Program-made: the position numbers and the translations under genes | The notes under the pieces: model-generated | Told to the model about the DNA's origin: nothing | What the model saw: only the letters and a program-made list of their open reading frames with translations | Database searches by the model: none | NCBI GenBank assembly: GCA_020722205.1 | Contig: DYLF01000020.1 | Coordinates: forward strand, 1-34,655 | Length of the DNA stretch: 34,655 nt | Origin: Desulfobacca acetoxidans | GTDB taxonomy: Bacteria; Desulfobacterota; Desulfobaccia; Desulfobaccales; 0-14-0-80-60-11 | Direction of reading: 5' to 3' | In this document: positions 8,481 to 16,292 of the stretch, in pieces | How the letters are laid out: every line of letters begins with the position of its first letter | Numbering within the stretch: the stretch's first letter is position 1

Positions 8481-9151
8481 AAAACAAGAAACAAATTTGC
8501 GTCATCGGCTTAGGCGAATTCGGTGGGGAGCTGGCAAGAAAATTGGCCCAAGATTGCGAAGTCCTGGCCATCGACCAAAAAGAAACCCCGGTAGCCGCCA
8601 TCAGCGATAAGGTGCAGCGGGCCCTTATCCTGGATGTGCGCGATTTTGCCAGCTTCAGTGCAGTGGTGACGAGCGAATTCGACGAAGCCGTGGTCAGTAT
8701 GGGGGAGAGTCTGGAGTCCAGCATTATGGCGACCCTGCATCTGAAAAAAATCGGGGTCAAACGAATCTGGGCCAAGGCTACCTCCGAAGACCATGCCGCC
8801 ATTCTAAAGGCGGTGGGCGCCCATGAAATCATCTTTCCGGAACGGGAAACGGCCAGGCGCCTGGCGGCCCAGATAGTCAACCCCAATCTGTTGGACTTCA
8901 TTCCTCTGGAAGAAGACTATCAGGTCATGGACCTTGCTCCTCCGGACGCCTTTTACGGCCGCAGTCTGGAAGAGCTGGATTTGCGCAAAAAATACAGCGT
9001 CTTTGTCCTGGCTATCAAAGAGCTGGTTCCCATGCGTTTTGTCTTTCTCCCCAGCCCCAAGTTCATCATCAAACCCAGCGACATCCTGGTGATGATCGGC
9101 CGGGAGAAGGATCTGTTGAAGATTCGGGAACTGCAACCAGGCATTGTATAA
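8477..9151 (+). CDS. trkA: TrkA/KtrA-type K+ uptake regulator (RCK domains)
   Basis: This 224-residue cytoplasmic protein consists of one RCK_N Rossmann domain with the nucleotide-binding motif GLGEFG near the N-terminus (residues 11-16), and an RCK_C domain (about 140-220) ending in the DILVMIGREKDL strand. Such single-RCK proteins (KtrA type, about 220 residues) form an octameric ring that binds ATP/ADP or NAD(H) and gates the membrane subunit. Its ATG lies in the ATGA overlap with the trkH stop, so the two are translationally coupled. An upstream extension of the frame runs inside trkH and is not the true start. Full-length TrkA of Enterobacteria has two such units; this one has a single unit. 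Confidence 0.92.
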   Translation: MKNKKQICVIGLGEFGGELARKLAQDCEVLAIDQKETPVAAISDKVQRALILDVRDFASFSAVVTSEFDEAVVSMGESLESSIMATLHLKKIGVKRIWAKATSEDHAAILKAVGAHEIIFPERETARRLAAQIVNPNLLDFIPLEEDYQVMDLAPPDAFYGRSLEELDLRKKYSVFVLAIKELVPMRFVFLPSPKFIIKPSDILVMIGREKDLLKIRELQPGIV

Positions 9152-9153
9152 GT

Positions 9154-9185
9154 GGACCGTGGGCTGTAAGCCGTGAGCCGTATGG
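9154..9185 (+). repeat. Copy of a dispersed CCGTGGGCTGT / GTGAGCCGT repeat
   Basis: The 11-mer CCGTGGGCTGT and the nearby words AAGCCGTGAGCCGT occur just after trkA. The same 11-mer is present on the minus strand near 28341-28351, and related words lie at 31270-31290. The three copies are in intergenic or gene-edge DNA. Confidence 0.5.
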
Positions 9186-9245
9186 ACTGATTTGAGAGAA
9201 GTGAGAGGTGAGCAAACGAATTAATGAAGAATCAGTTGGGAATTA

Positions 9246-9274
9246 TTGACTATTGGCTAATTGTCTTATAATAT
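9246..9274 (+). promoter_or_regulatory. Sigma-70-like promoter for livG
   Basis: TTGACT (9246-9251) is followed by TATAAT (9267-9272) at 15-base spacing, or by an overlapping TAATAT (9269-9274) at 17-base spacing. This is the best -35/-10 pair in the window. It lies 22-24 bases before livG and suggests livG has its own transcript, separate from trkHA. Confidence 0.6.
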
Positions 9275-9295
9275 TAAGTTATTACAAAAGCTCTC

Positions 9296-10054
9296 ATGCC
9301 TCTGCTCCACATTTCCCACCTGGGCATGCGTTTTGGCGGGCTTCTGGCCTTGGAGGAATTCAATCTACTTGTTCCCCAGGGTGCCCTGTACGGCCTCATC
9401 GGCCCCAACGGTGCCGGCAAAACCACGGTGTTTAATATTATCAGCGGATTTCTCAAACCCGGCAGCGGAGCCATCGTTTTCGCCCGCCAGCAAATCCAAG
9501 GCTGGCCCCCCCATCGTTTGACGGCCCTCGGCATTGCCCGCACTTTTCAAAACATCCGCCTCTTTAAGGACTTATCGGTCATGGACAACGTCTTGGTGGG
9601 CTGCCACTGCCGCCGCCGGGCCGCCTGGTGGGAAGCAGTGTTGCGCCTGCCTCGATACCTCAAAGAAGAACGGCGAGATGTCCGGCAGGCCCACGCCCTG
9701 TTGGAAGAGCTGGAATTGTCTGAGCTAGCCCATGAGAAAGCCGGTCAACTCTCTTACGGTCACCAACGGCGATTGGAAATCGCCCGCGCCTTGGCCACTC
9801 GACCTCAACTCTTGCTCCTGGACGAACCCGCCGCCGGCCTCAACCCCCAGGAAACCCAGGAACTGATAGACTTCTTAAAAAATCTGCAGGCCCGCCACCG
9901 CTTGACTCTCCTGGTCATCGAACATAATATGCGGCTTGTAGCCAACCTTTGCCAGCACCTCACCGTACTCAACCACGGTCTCACCATCGCCGCCGGTCCC
10001 CCTTCTCAAGTCCTCAATAATCCAGAAGTCATCCACGCCTACCTGGGGTCATAA
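9296..10054 (+). CDS. livG: branched-chain amino acid ABC transporter ATP-binding protein LivG
   Basis: This 252-residue ABC ATPase shows Walker A GPNGAGKTT (36-44), Q-loop Gln85 in TFQNIRLF, signature LSYGHQ (152-157), Walker B LLLLDEP (172-178) and H-loop His210. ARTFQNIRLFKDLSVMDNVL and the C-terminal motif ending in VIHAYLG are typical of LivG rather than LivF. It would energise LivH/LivM together with LivF. livF normally follows livG, but here the next gene is glnA, and no periplasmic binding protein gene is seen. The signature's usual LSGGQ is LSYGHQ, which is common in LivG. ATG 9296 lacks a clear Shine-Dalgarno. Confidence 0.92.
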   Translation: MPLLHISHLGMRFGGLLALEEFNLLVPQGALYGLIGPNGAGKTTVFNIISGFLKPGSGAIVFARQQIQGWPPHRLTALGIARTFQNIRLFKDLSVMDNVLVGCHCRRRAAWWEAVLRLPRYLKEERRDVRQAHALLEELELSELAHEKAGQLSYGHQRRLEIARALATRPQLLLLDEPAAGLNPQETQELIDFLKNLQARHRLTLLVIEHNMRLVANLCQHLTVLNHGLTIAAGPPSQVLNNPEVIHAYLGS

Positions 10055-10378
10055 GGAGAATAAACGCCAGCAAGTGCCGCCTATCTTACCATTGACCCTT
10101 CGCAGCTTTGAGAAGCCACAAAATAATACATAAATGTAATATCTGCTTGATGGCAACGACATTTTTGTAAACTACATGACAATTGGGGGAGGGATTAAGT
10201 TCTTTGGGTAGTCTGTCGGCTGGGGGCTAAGTTATTAATCGTTATTTATAACTAGGTAGGATAAAAATATAATTCATAATCACCAATTTCCCCTCCAATT
10301 GTTTCATTGCCACCGACCAGAGAATGGCATATATGTTGCTCATAAGTTTATCGATAAACGCCGGCATAGGAGACCGCC
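10055..10378 (+). other. Long intergenic region upstream of glnA
   Basis: This 324-base, AT-rich stretch has no gene. Besides the sigma-54-type promoter at its right end, it contains an inverted pair AGTTAT/ATAACT (10230-10253). It also has two CAATTGG-headed G-rich words in opposite orientation (10180-10194 on plus, 10287-10301 on minus; 11 of 15 positions agree). An enhancer-binding activator site would be expected about 80-200 bases upstream of a sigma-54 promoter, and both pairs fall in that range. No consensus NtrC site was found. Confidence 0.4.
10325..10340 (+). promoter_or_regulatory. Sigma-54 (RpoN) promoter for glnA
   Basis: The sequence TGGCATATATGTTGCT matches the -24/-12 consensus TGGCAC-N5-TTGC with one mismatch. 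GG (10326-10327) and GC (10338-10339) are separated by exactly 10 bases. Transcription would start near 10350, leaving a leader of about 28 bases before ATG 10379. This fits nitrogen control of glnA. Confidence 0.65.
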
Positions 10379-11707
10379 ATGAATTGTCAGAACATTGATG
10401 ATGTTTTTAAGGCAGTGAAAGACTTGAATGTCAGTTTTATCCAACTGTGGTTCACCGACGTCTTGGGAATGTTGAAGAGCTTCTCCATTCGGCCGTCGGA
10501 GCTGGAAGAAGCTATGACGGAAGGCATGGGTTTTGACGGCTCCTCTATCGAGGGCTTTGCCCGCATCGAGGAGAGCGACATGATAGCCAAGCCCGATCCA
10601 TCCTCTTTCCAGCTGTTGCCCTGGCGCCCGGAAGAACAGCCGGTGGCCCGCATGTTTTGCGATATCTTGCAGCCGGACGGCTCTCCTTATCTCGGGGATC
10701 CGCGCTATATCCTGAAGCGCATATTGGCCAAGGCGGCGGAAAAGGGCTTCACTTATTATCTGGGTCCTGAGCTGGAGTTCTTTTATTTTGCCAACAACAA
10801 GACTCCCGAAGTCCTTGATAAGGGAGGGTATTTCGACGCCCCGCCGCTGGATGTGGGCAACGAACTGCGCCGCCAGACTATCTTTGCTTTGGAAAAGCAG
10901 GGCATTCGCATCGAATACAGCCACCACGAAGTGGCCGACTCCCAGCATGAAATAGATATGCGTTATGACGAGGGCTTGAAGATGGCCGACAAGTGCATGA
11001 CCATGCGGGTGACGGTGAAGGTGGTGGCCATGATGAACGGCGTTTATGCCACCTTCATGCCCAAGCCCATCTTCGGCATCAACGGCAGTGGCATGCACAC
11101 CCACCAGTCCCTGTTTAAAGACGGCAAGAACGCTTTTTATGACCCCAAAGACAGCTATCACCTCTCCGCCACCGGCAAGAGCTACATTGCCGGTCTCCTG
11201 CGGCACGCCCGGGAAATCACTGCCATTTGCAGCCAGTGGGTCAACTCTTACAAGCGGTTGGTGCCCGGCTATGAGGCGCCGGTCTATATCTCCTGGGCTC
11301 GGCGCAACCGCTCCGCCTTGGTGCGGGTGCCCATGTATAAGCCCGGCAAAGAGGTGGCGACCCGTTGCGAATACCGGGCCCCTGACCCGGCCTGCAACCC
11401 CTATCTGGCCTTTGCGGTCATGCTGGCGGCCGGCCTCAAAGGTGTGGAAAACAATTACCCCCTCCCGGAGCCGGTGGAGGAAGATATCTATCATATGTCC
11501 GAATCTGAGCGGGCGCGTCTGGGCATCCACTCCCTGCCCGGCAGTCTGCATGAGGCCGTCGAGGAGACCGCCAAGAGTAGCGTGGTGCGGGAAACCCTGG
11601 GAGAACACATTTTTACCAAATTCATTGACAACAAGCGCATCGAGTGGGACCGTTACCGCATGCAGGTCAGCAATTACGAGATCGAGCGCTATCTGCCGAT
11701 CCTTTAA
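10379..11707 (+). CDS. glnA: glutamine synthetase, type I (alpha subgroup)
   Basis: This 442-residue glutamine synthetase condenses glutamate, ammonia and ATP. Visible motifs are GFDGSSIEGF (N-terminal beta-grasp region), the Glu metal ligands in LGPELEFF, HHEVADSQHEID, the ATP-site NGSGMHTHQSLF, the glutamate loop LVPGYEAPVY and EYRAPDPACNPYLA. The length and the absence of the NLYDLPPEE-type adenylylation loop (here IYHMSESERARLG) place it in the GSI-alpha class, which is usually feedback-regulated and not adenylylated. Shine-Dalgarno AGGAG (10368-10372) gives 6-base spacing. It is preceded by a sigma-54-type promoter and followed by terminator-like hairpins, so it is probably transcribed alone. 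The glutamate synthase genes downstream form its metabolic partner. Confidence 0.96.
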   Translation: MNCQNIDDVFKAVKDLNVSFIQLWFTDVLGMLKSFSIRPSELEEAMTEGMGFDGSSIEGFARIEESDMIAKPDPSSFQLLPWRPEEQPVARMFCDILQPDGSPYLGDPRYILKRILAKAAEKGFTYYLGPELEFFYFANNKTPEVLDKGGYFDAPPLDVGNELRRQTIFALEKQGIRIEYSHHEVADSQHEIDMRYDEGLKMADKCMTMRVTVKVVAMMNGVYATFMPKPIFGINGSGMHTHQSLFKDGKNAFYDPKDSYHLSATGKSYIAGLLRHAREITAICSQWVNSYKRLVPGYEAPVYISWARRNRSALVRVPMYKPGKEVATRCEYRAPDPACNPYLAFAVMLAAGLKGVENNYPLPEPVEEDIYHMSESERARLGIHSLPGSLHEAVEETAKSSVVRETLGEHIFTKFIDNKRIEWDRYRMQVSNYEIERYLPIL

Positions 11708-11725
11708 AGGATATTGCCCACGGAA

Positions 11726-11760
11726 GTCCGGGTTCTTCGGAGGAGGCCCGGACGTTTATT
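11726..11760 (+). terminator. Probable rho-independent terminator after glnA
   Basis: GTCCGGG (11726-11732) pairs with CCCGGAC (11747-11753), with an inner CTTCGGAG that could form a stable UUCG-like cap, followed by GTTTATT. A run of eight T follows at 11777-11784. Confidence 0.6.
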
Positions 11761-11784
11761 CAGGCTCAGGTTGACGTTTTTTTT

Positions 11785-11823
11785 GCTCTCCCAGCCAATT
11801 GACAATGGCAAAGGGGGAGCTTT
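11785..11823 (+). terminator. Second terminator-like hairpin after glnA
   Basis: GCTCTCCC (11785-11792) pairs with GGGGGAGC (11813-11820) with one G-U pair. The loop contains GCCA/TGGC, which can extend the stem, and TTT follows. It could be a backup terminator or a leader structure for the next transcript. Confidence 0.4.
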
Positions 11824-11939
11824 CGCTATGGTATGGCCTAGACAATTAAATAGAAAGATCAGCCTTCCAGGACGTTATGACGCAATGTAGTTTTCCTGTC
11901 AAAGGAAGACCGAAATTACAAATTGACCATTAAAACCTT

Positions 11940-12365
11940 ATGGAGACGTTAATCAAAGTGGTGTTGTTGGCTTGTGAGCAGGCCTGTCCGCGGCCGCAGT
12001 TATGGATAAAGCCGTTGGCCGAAGCGGGCCTGAAGGTTCGGATGGTGCAGGAGCCATGCAGCAGTAAGGTGGAAGTATTCCAGCTTCTGCGCCTGCTGGC
12101 GAGAAGCGCTGACTTGGTCTGGGTAGTGGCCTGCCCGGAGGAGCTTTGCCGCCTTTGCGAGGGGAGCATCCGTATGGAGCGGCGGCTGGCCCATGCCCAG
12201 GATTATCTGGAAGAGATCGGCCTGGAGCGGGAGCGGTTGGGTTTGTCTCTCCTGGCCGCCGAAGATGAAGCGGGACGGGGGAAGGTGATCGACACCATCC
12301 GGGCTCAAGCCCAGTCTTTGGGCATCAATCCTGGCTGCCGCCAACCTTCGGCGGGGAAGGAGTAA
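11940..12365 (+). CDS. MvhD-like iron-sulfur protein (hydrogenase delta subunit family)
   Basis: This 141-residue protein matches the MvhD/HdrA-associated delta-subunit family, small [2Fe-2S] proteins that hand electrons from a hydrogenase or dehydrogenase to an Hdr-type flavoprotein. Cysteines at 12, 16, 40, 65, 70 and 73 follow the family layout: a Cys pair at the N-terminus, one Cys in VQEPCSS, and a C-x4-C in VVACPEELC. The family helix beginning MERRLAHAQDYLEEIG comes next. It lies 2 bases before the MetV-like gene with a shared Shine-Dalgarno, so the two are co-translated. No Hdr or hydrogenase subunit is encoded nearby; glutamate synthase parts are. ATG 11940 has no obvious ribosome binding site. 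Confidence 0.75.
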   Translation: METLIKVVLLACEQACPRPQLWIKPLAEAGLKVRMVQEPCSSKVEVFQLLRLLARSADLVWVVACPEELCRLCEGSIRMERRLAHAQDYLEEIGLERERLGLSLLAAEDEAGRGKVIDTIRAQAQSLGINPGCRQPSAGKE

Positions 12366-12367
12366 CT

Positions 12368-13054
12368 GTGATTGTTGGCACTAGAAAACCCTTAGTTGAA
12401 ATCCTGGAGATGGTGAAACCTTACCACCGTCTGCTGTTGGTGGGCTGTGATACCTGTGTGGCTGAGTCGGCAAGCGGCGGCCGCCGGGAAACTTCGGAGT
12501 TGGCTGCCGCCCTAGAGATGGCCTTTCGCGTGGCCGGGACGGACAAAGACATCCGCGAAACCTGCGTGGACCGACAGTGTATTCACGAATTCTTGCTGGC
12601 AGTGGTGGAAGCTGCGGCAGAAGCGGATGCCGTCCTGTCTCTGGCCTGCGGGGCCGGAGTGCAAGCTTTGGCCGCCCGTTTGCCTAAGACTCCGGTGTTT
12701 CCGGCCCTCAACACCCAATTCATCGGGGAGACCGCCGAACGTGGTCTGTGGTTGGAAAACTGCCGGGGATGCGGCAATTGTCTGTTGGGTCTCACCGGTG
12801 GCATCTGCCCGATCACCAGGTGCGCCAAAGGCCTTCTTAACGGCCCCTGTGGCGGAGCTCGCGACGGCTGGTGTGAAATCAACCTGGCCAGGGAGATTAC
12901 CCCACCGGTAACCTGTGCCTGGTTGGAGATTTACGACCGCCTCCATTCCCTGGGGCAGTTGAATCGGCTCCTGGAGCCGCTGCCTCCCAAGGACTGGTCC
13001 CAAGGGGACGCAGGTGGGCCGAGGCGGGTATTGCGCCCTGACCAACGACCCTGA
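12368..13054 (+). CDS. MetV-like protein (methylenetetrahydrofolate reductase C-terminal-type domain)
   Basis: This 228-residue protein resembles MetV, the iron-sulfur partner of MetF in acetogens. It is rich in cysteine: Cys27, 30, 66, 71 and 94 in the N-terminal half, then CRGCGNC (132-138), ICPITRCAKGLLNGPCGG (146-163) and Cys169. The block ending LLNGPCGG is the hallmark of the MTHFR C-terminal domain family (PF12225). The GTG start at 12368 is preceded by AAGGAG with 5-base spacing. There is no metF in the window. Gene order mvhD-metV is seen in MetFV-HdrABC-MvhD clusters, but here the pair precedes glutamate synthase genes. A role as an electron-transfer adaptor is inferred; folate reduction is unlikely without MetF. 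Confidence 0.75.
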   Translation: MIVGTRKPLVEILEMVKPYHRLLLVGCDTCVAESASGGRRETSELAAALEMAFRVAGTDKDIRETCVDRQCIHEFLLAVVEAAAEADAVLSLACGAGVQALAARLPKTPVFPALNTQFIGETAERGLWLENCRGCGNCLLGLTGGICPITRCAKGLLNGPCGGARDGWCEINLAREITPPVTCAWLEIYDRLHSLGQLNRLLEPLPPKDWSQGDAGGPRRVLRPDQRP

Positions 13055-13211
13055 TTTTCGGTTTCAGGTCTTTAGTTTCAATTCTGATGGTGACGGGAAA
13101 AGTCCCAAAACCCTCACCCTGCCTTTTCGCCCCACAGAGGGGAAGGTATAACGAGCTTAAATGATTAACGATATTCTATTAGATTCATATTAAATCTTCT
13201 TAGCGCCAGGA

Positions 13212-13233
13212 GATTGCCTTTTAAGAGGCAATC
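13212..13233 (+). promoter_or_regulatory. Perfect inverted repeat upstream of the glutamate synthase genes
   Basis: GATTGCCT (13212-13219) and AGGCAATC (13226-13233) form a perfect 8-bp dyad with a 6-base centre, 45 bases before the next start codon. No T-run follows. A second small dyad AGATT/AATCT lies about 40 bases upstream (near 13180-13197). This suits an operator or a leader hairpin; the regulator is unknown. Confidence 0.45.
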
Positions 13234-13277
13234 AGATTGAGACAGGAAGTAACCGAAAACTGAACACTGGTTTTATT

Positions 13278-14693
13278 ATGCCGGCAAAATATCACATTCA
13301 TGTCAAGCCGGTGCCGCCGCGGTTTACGACCCCAGGCAAGAGCACCATACTGGATTGGGGGGAGGGGTGTCTTCGCTGCACCACTTGCGTGAAGCAGAGC
13401 TGCCCTTATTTGGCCTTTAAACAGCGTTCTTTTGATGACATAAGCCTTACCGACACCATTGATGCTTTTTGCAAGAACTGCTACCGTTGCGTTCAGGGCT
13501 GTCCGCGGGAACTGGTGGTGAAAACCGCCAATCCTCAGTATGCTCATTTAGGCGACCAATACTGGACTCCGGAGGTCATTCAGGTCACCTGGTATCAAGC
13601 CGAAACAGGCAAGATTCCAGTATCCGGGGCCGGCTATGGCGGAGCCTTTGCCGGTAAAGGCTTTGACGGCATCTGGACCGACATGTCGGAGATCGTCCGC
13701 CCCACGCGGGACGGCATCCATGGCCGGGAATACATCAGCACCGTCATCGATTTAGGACGCAAGCCCTTATTTCTCCTCTTTGATGAAAACCGGAACCTGG
13801 TCTTTACTCCTCCACACCGGTTGGAGATTCCACTGCCGATAATTCTGGCGGAGCCCTCCCTAGGTGCGGGACCGAGGCCGGTGCGCCAGGCAGTGGTATC
13901 TGCGGCCCAACGCCTTGGCACTCTGGCCCTTCTTCCCCGGCCTCATATCAGCGCCGACCTGAAGAAGTTTGCGCCGGTGATGGTCCCGTCCTATACCGCT
14001 GACACTTTGACCTTGGAAGACCCTCTGCTCCCCAGAGTGCGCTTACTGGAGCTGCTGGATCACCCCAAAGTCCTGGAGCAGGTGGAGGAGGTGAAAAAAC
14101 GTTACCCCCGAATAATCATCTCCGTCAAGGTCCCGGCTAACGGGAAAGTGGTGAATCGGGTTAAAGAGCTCACCGAGGCTGGGGCTGAGGTCATTCACCT
14201 GGCTGCCTCAGATGAGGCCCAGGGTCTGGCGGACGCCGCCCACCTCCATCTCAAAGACCTCTTGCGGCAGTGCCACCAACGTCTGGTGGAGTTTCACCTA
14301 AGGGACACCGTCACTCTGCTGGTGAGCGGTGGCATCGCCTTAGCGGAGCATATCCCCAAGGCCATTATATGCGGTGCCGATGGGGTTATTGTTGACCTAC
14401 CTCTGCTCATTGCCCTGGAATGCCGTCTCTGCCGCAATTGTGTGTATGGAGAGTCCTGCCCGGTAGAGATGGAGCACCTCAACGTCAAGCGGGGGAGCCA
14501 ACGGCTGGTTAATCTTTTGGGGGCCTGGAACAACCAGCTCCTGGAGGTATTAGGTGCAATGGGCTTGCGGGAGGTCCGCCGTCTGCGAGGGGAAGTGGGT
14601 CGGGCCATGTTCGTCGAAGATCTGGAACGGGAAATTTTTGCCCCACTGTTTGCCCGCCCTGAAGGCGAGGCTTTGAAACGTGAACCAACCTGA
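13278..14693 (+). CDS. Divergent glutamate-synthase-like ferredoxin/FMN-domain protein
   Basis: This 471-residue protein has two N-terminal [4Fe-4S] motifs (Cys31, 34, 37, 42 and Cys65, 68, 71, 75, each closed by Pro). A TIM-barrel domain related to the central FMN domain of glutamate synthase follows. Near the C-terminus VSGGIALAEHIPKAIICGADG and CRLCRNCVYGESC (C-x2-C-x2-C-x5-C) mirror the FMN phosphate-binding loop and the Fe-S cysteines of GltB. The substrate and flavin loops found in its downstream paralogue (SAGMSFGSIS, GSYGGTGAAP) are not recognisable. It is best read as a divergent paralogue, possibly an electron-transfer or structural partner of the canonical subunit. Start ATG 13278 gives the expected N-terminus. 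It precedes the paralogue by 25 bases. Confidence 0.75.
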   Translation: MPAKYHIHVKPVPPRFTTPGKSTILDWGEGCLRCTTCVKQSCPYLAFKQRSFDDISLTDTIDAFCKNCYRCVQGCPRELVVKTANPQYAHLGDQYWTPEVIQVTWYQAETGKIPVSGAGYGGAFAGKGFDGIWTDMSEIVRPTRDGIHGREYISTVIDLGRKPLFLLFDENRNLVFTPPHRLEIPLPIILAEPSLGAGPRPVRQAVVSAAQRLGTLALLPRPHISADLKKFAPVMVPSYTADTLTLEDPLLPRVRLLELLDHPKVLEQVEEVKKRYPRIIISVKVPANGKVVNRVKELTEAGAEVIHLAASDEAQGLADAAHLHLKDLLRQCHQRLVEFHLRDTVTLLVSGGIALAEHIPKAIICGADGVIVDLPLLIALECRLCRNCVYGESCPVEMEHLNVKRGSQRLVNLLGAWNNQLLEVLGAMGLREVRRLRGEVGRAMFVEDLEREIFAPLFARPEGEALKREPT

Positions 14694-14718
14694 GATTTGA
14701 AACTGTAAACTAGAAGAT

Positions 14719-16272
14719 ATGAAACATCTTAGAAATCTTGCAGAAAAGGCCGAAGAAGCCCTTGGGCTGGGCTGGACCCCGGTGCGCACGCCTTGTCGCT
14801 TTCGCAATCCATTGTCCAAGTACCGAGTGTGGCGCAACGAAGCCAAATGCATCCAGTGTGGCAAGTGCGTGGAGGTGTGCCCCTATGGGGTGCATAGCAA
14901 AGTGGGCAAGTTCATCAAGCGCCCCAAGAGCTATTTATGTCTGGGGCCAGCCTGCGAAAAGAATTCCTTTTATTGTGTAGCGAACTGCCCCACCGGGGCT
15001 TTGCGCCTCCGTCTCAACCCGGTTTATCATACTCTGGGGGACAGCCGCTGGACCGCCGATCTCCTCTTAGCCACTTGGTGGATGGCGGAGTTCGGCACCT
15101 TGCCTTACATGGATTTAGAATACCGCATCGGTGCCTCCGGGGGTGGATTTGACAAGCTGCGCTTTATTTTTCCGCCCCAGATCCCGGACTCCAAACTCAG
15201 CCATGAAGACATTTCTCTTGAGCTCTCCCTCAACCAGAGAAACGACGGCCGCCCGCAGCTTACCTTGTCCGTCCCCTGGTACAGCGCCGGTATGTCATTC
15301 GGCTCCATCAGCCTGAACGCGATGCTTTCCCGGCTAAAATCGGCGGTCACTTATAACACTCTGATGAGTACTGGTGAGGGAGGCTATCCGGAGATTCTTT
15401 ACCCTTATGACCACTATGTAGTCACCCAGGTGGCCACCGGCCTTTTCGGTGTCCGGGAGGACACCATCCAGCGGGTGCGTATGGTCGAGTTCAAGTACGC
15501 CCAAGGGGCCAAGCCAGGCTTGGGTGGCCACCTATTAGGGGACAAGGTTACCGAAGCCGTGGCCCACATGCGGGAGTCGGTGCCCGGCATGGCCCTGTTT
15601 TCCCCCTTCCCCTTCCACAGCGTCTATTCCGTGGAAGACCACAAGAAACACCTGGATTGGATCAAGGAAGTCAACCCCCGGGCTTTGGTATCGGTGAAGG
15701 TCTCCACCCCCACGGATGTGGACATGGTGGCAGTGGGGAGCTTCTACGCCGGAGCCCACGTAGTGCAACTGGATGGCAGCTACGGCGGCACCGGGGCCGC
15801 ACCCGACATCGCCAAAAAGAACATTGCCATGCCCATTGAATACGCCATCCCCAAGGTACACCAGTTCCTCCTCCATGAAGGCATTCGGAGGCAGATTACC
15901 CTGATTGCTTCAGGGGGCATTCGCACAGCCTTTGATGTGGCCAAGGCCATTGCCCTGGGGGCCGACGGCGTTCAGATCGGCACCGCCGAATTGGTGGCTT
16001 TGGAGTGCCTGCGTTGCCACCAGTGCGAAAGCGGCCGGGGTTGCGTACGGGGCATCGCCACCACTGACCCTGAGCTCACTGACATGATGACCGTAGACTG
16101 GGGCGCCAATCGGGTCCGCAACATGTACCACGCCTGGGTCTGGCAGCTTAAAGAGATCCTGCGCCGTCTGGGCTTGCGCAGCATCCGGGAACTGGTGGGT
16201 CGCACCGATGTCTTGGTGCACCTGGATTATTATAAGTTGCCGGTGGATGATGACCTACGGCGGAGTGGCTAG
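14719..16272 (+). CDS. gltB2: Glutamate synthase central (FMN) domain protein with two [4Fe-4S] motifs, archaeal type
   Basis: This 517-residue protein is the stand-alone glutamate synthase (synthase) module seen in archaea and some anaerobes. Ferredoxin-like cysteines occur at 44, 47, 50, 54 and 74, 79, 86, 90. The FMN domain carries SAGMSFGSIS, STGEGGYPE, QLDGSYGGTGAAP, ASGGIRTAFDVAKA and GADGVQIGT. The [3Fe-4S]-type cysteine motif is ECLRCHQCESGRGC, near residues 430-446. It would reductively aminate 2-oxoglutarate using ammonia from the glutaminase encoded next door. Neighbours on both sides are other glutamate synthase parts, 20-25 bases apart. No GltD-like NAD(P)H subunit is present, so electrons probably enter through the ferredoxin domain. 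Confidence 0.9.
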   Translation: MKHLRNLAEKAEEALGLGWTPVRTPCRFRNPLSKYRVWRNEAKCIQCGKCVEVCPYGVHSKVGKFIKRPKSYLCLGPACEKNSFYCVANCPTGALRLRLNPVYHTLGDSRWTADLLLATWWMAEFGTLPYMDLEYRIGASGGGFDKLRFIFPPQIPDSKLSHEDISLELSLNQRNDGRPQLTLSVPWYSAGMSFGSISLNAMLSRLKSAVTYNTLMSTGEGGYPEILYPYDHYVVTQVATGLFGVREDTIQRVRMVEFKYAQGAKPGLGGHLLGDKVTEAVAHMRESVPGMALFSPFPFHSVYSVEDHKKHLDWIKEVNPRALVSVKVSTPTDVDMVAVGSFYAGAHVVQLDGSYGGTGAAPDIAKKNIAMPIEYAIPKVHQFLLHEGIRRQITLIASGGIRTAFDVAKAIALGADGVQIGTAELVALECLRCHQCESGRGCVRGIATTDPELTDMMTVDWGANRVRNMYHAWVWQLKEILRRLGLRSIRELVGRTDVLVHLDYYKLPVDDDLRRSG

Positions 16273-16292
16273 CCACTTCTAGGGAGTTTTAA

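Noticed and set aside
10340-11608. Long open frame on the minus strand opposite glnA
   Set aside because: It is a shadow of the GC-rich glnA codons: no family resemblance, no ribosome binding site, and glnA on the other strand is beyond doubt.
13054-13277. Intrinsic terminator after the MetV-like gene
   Set aside because: The perfect hairpin at 13212-13233 lacks a following T-run and is too close to the next start; a regulatory role is more likely.
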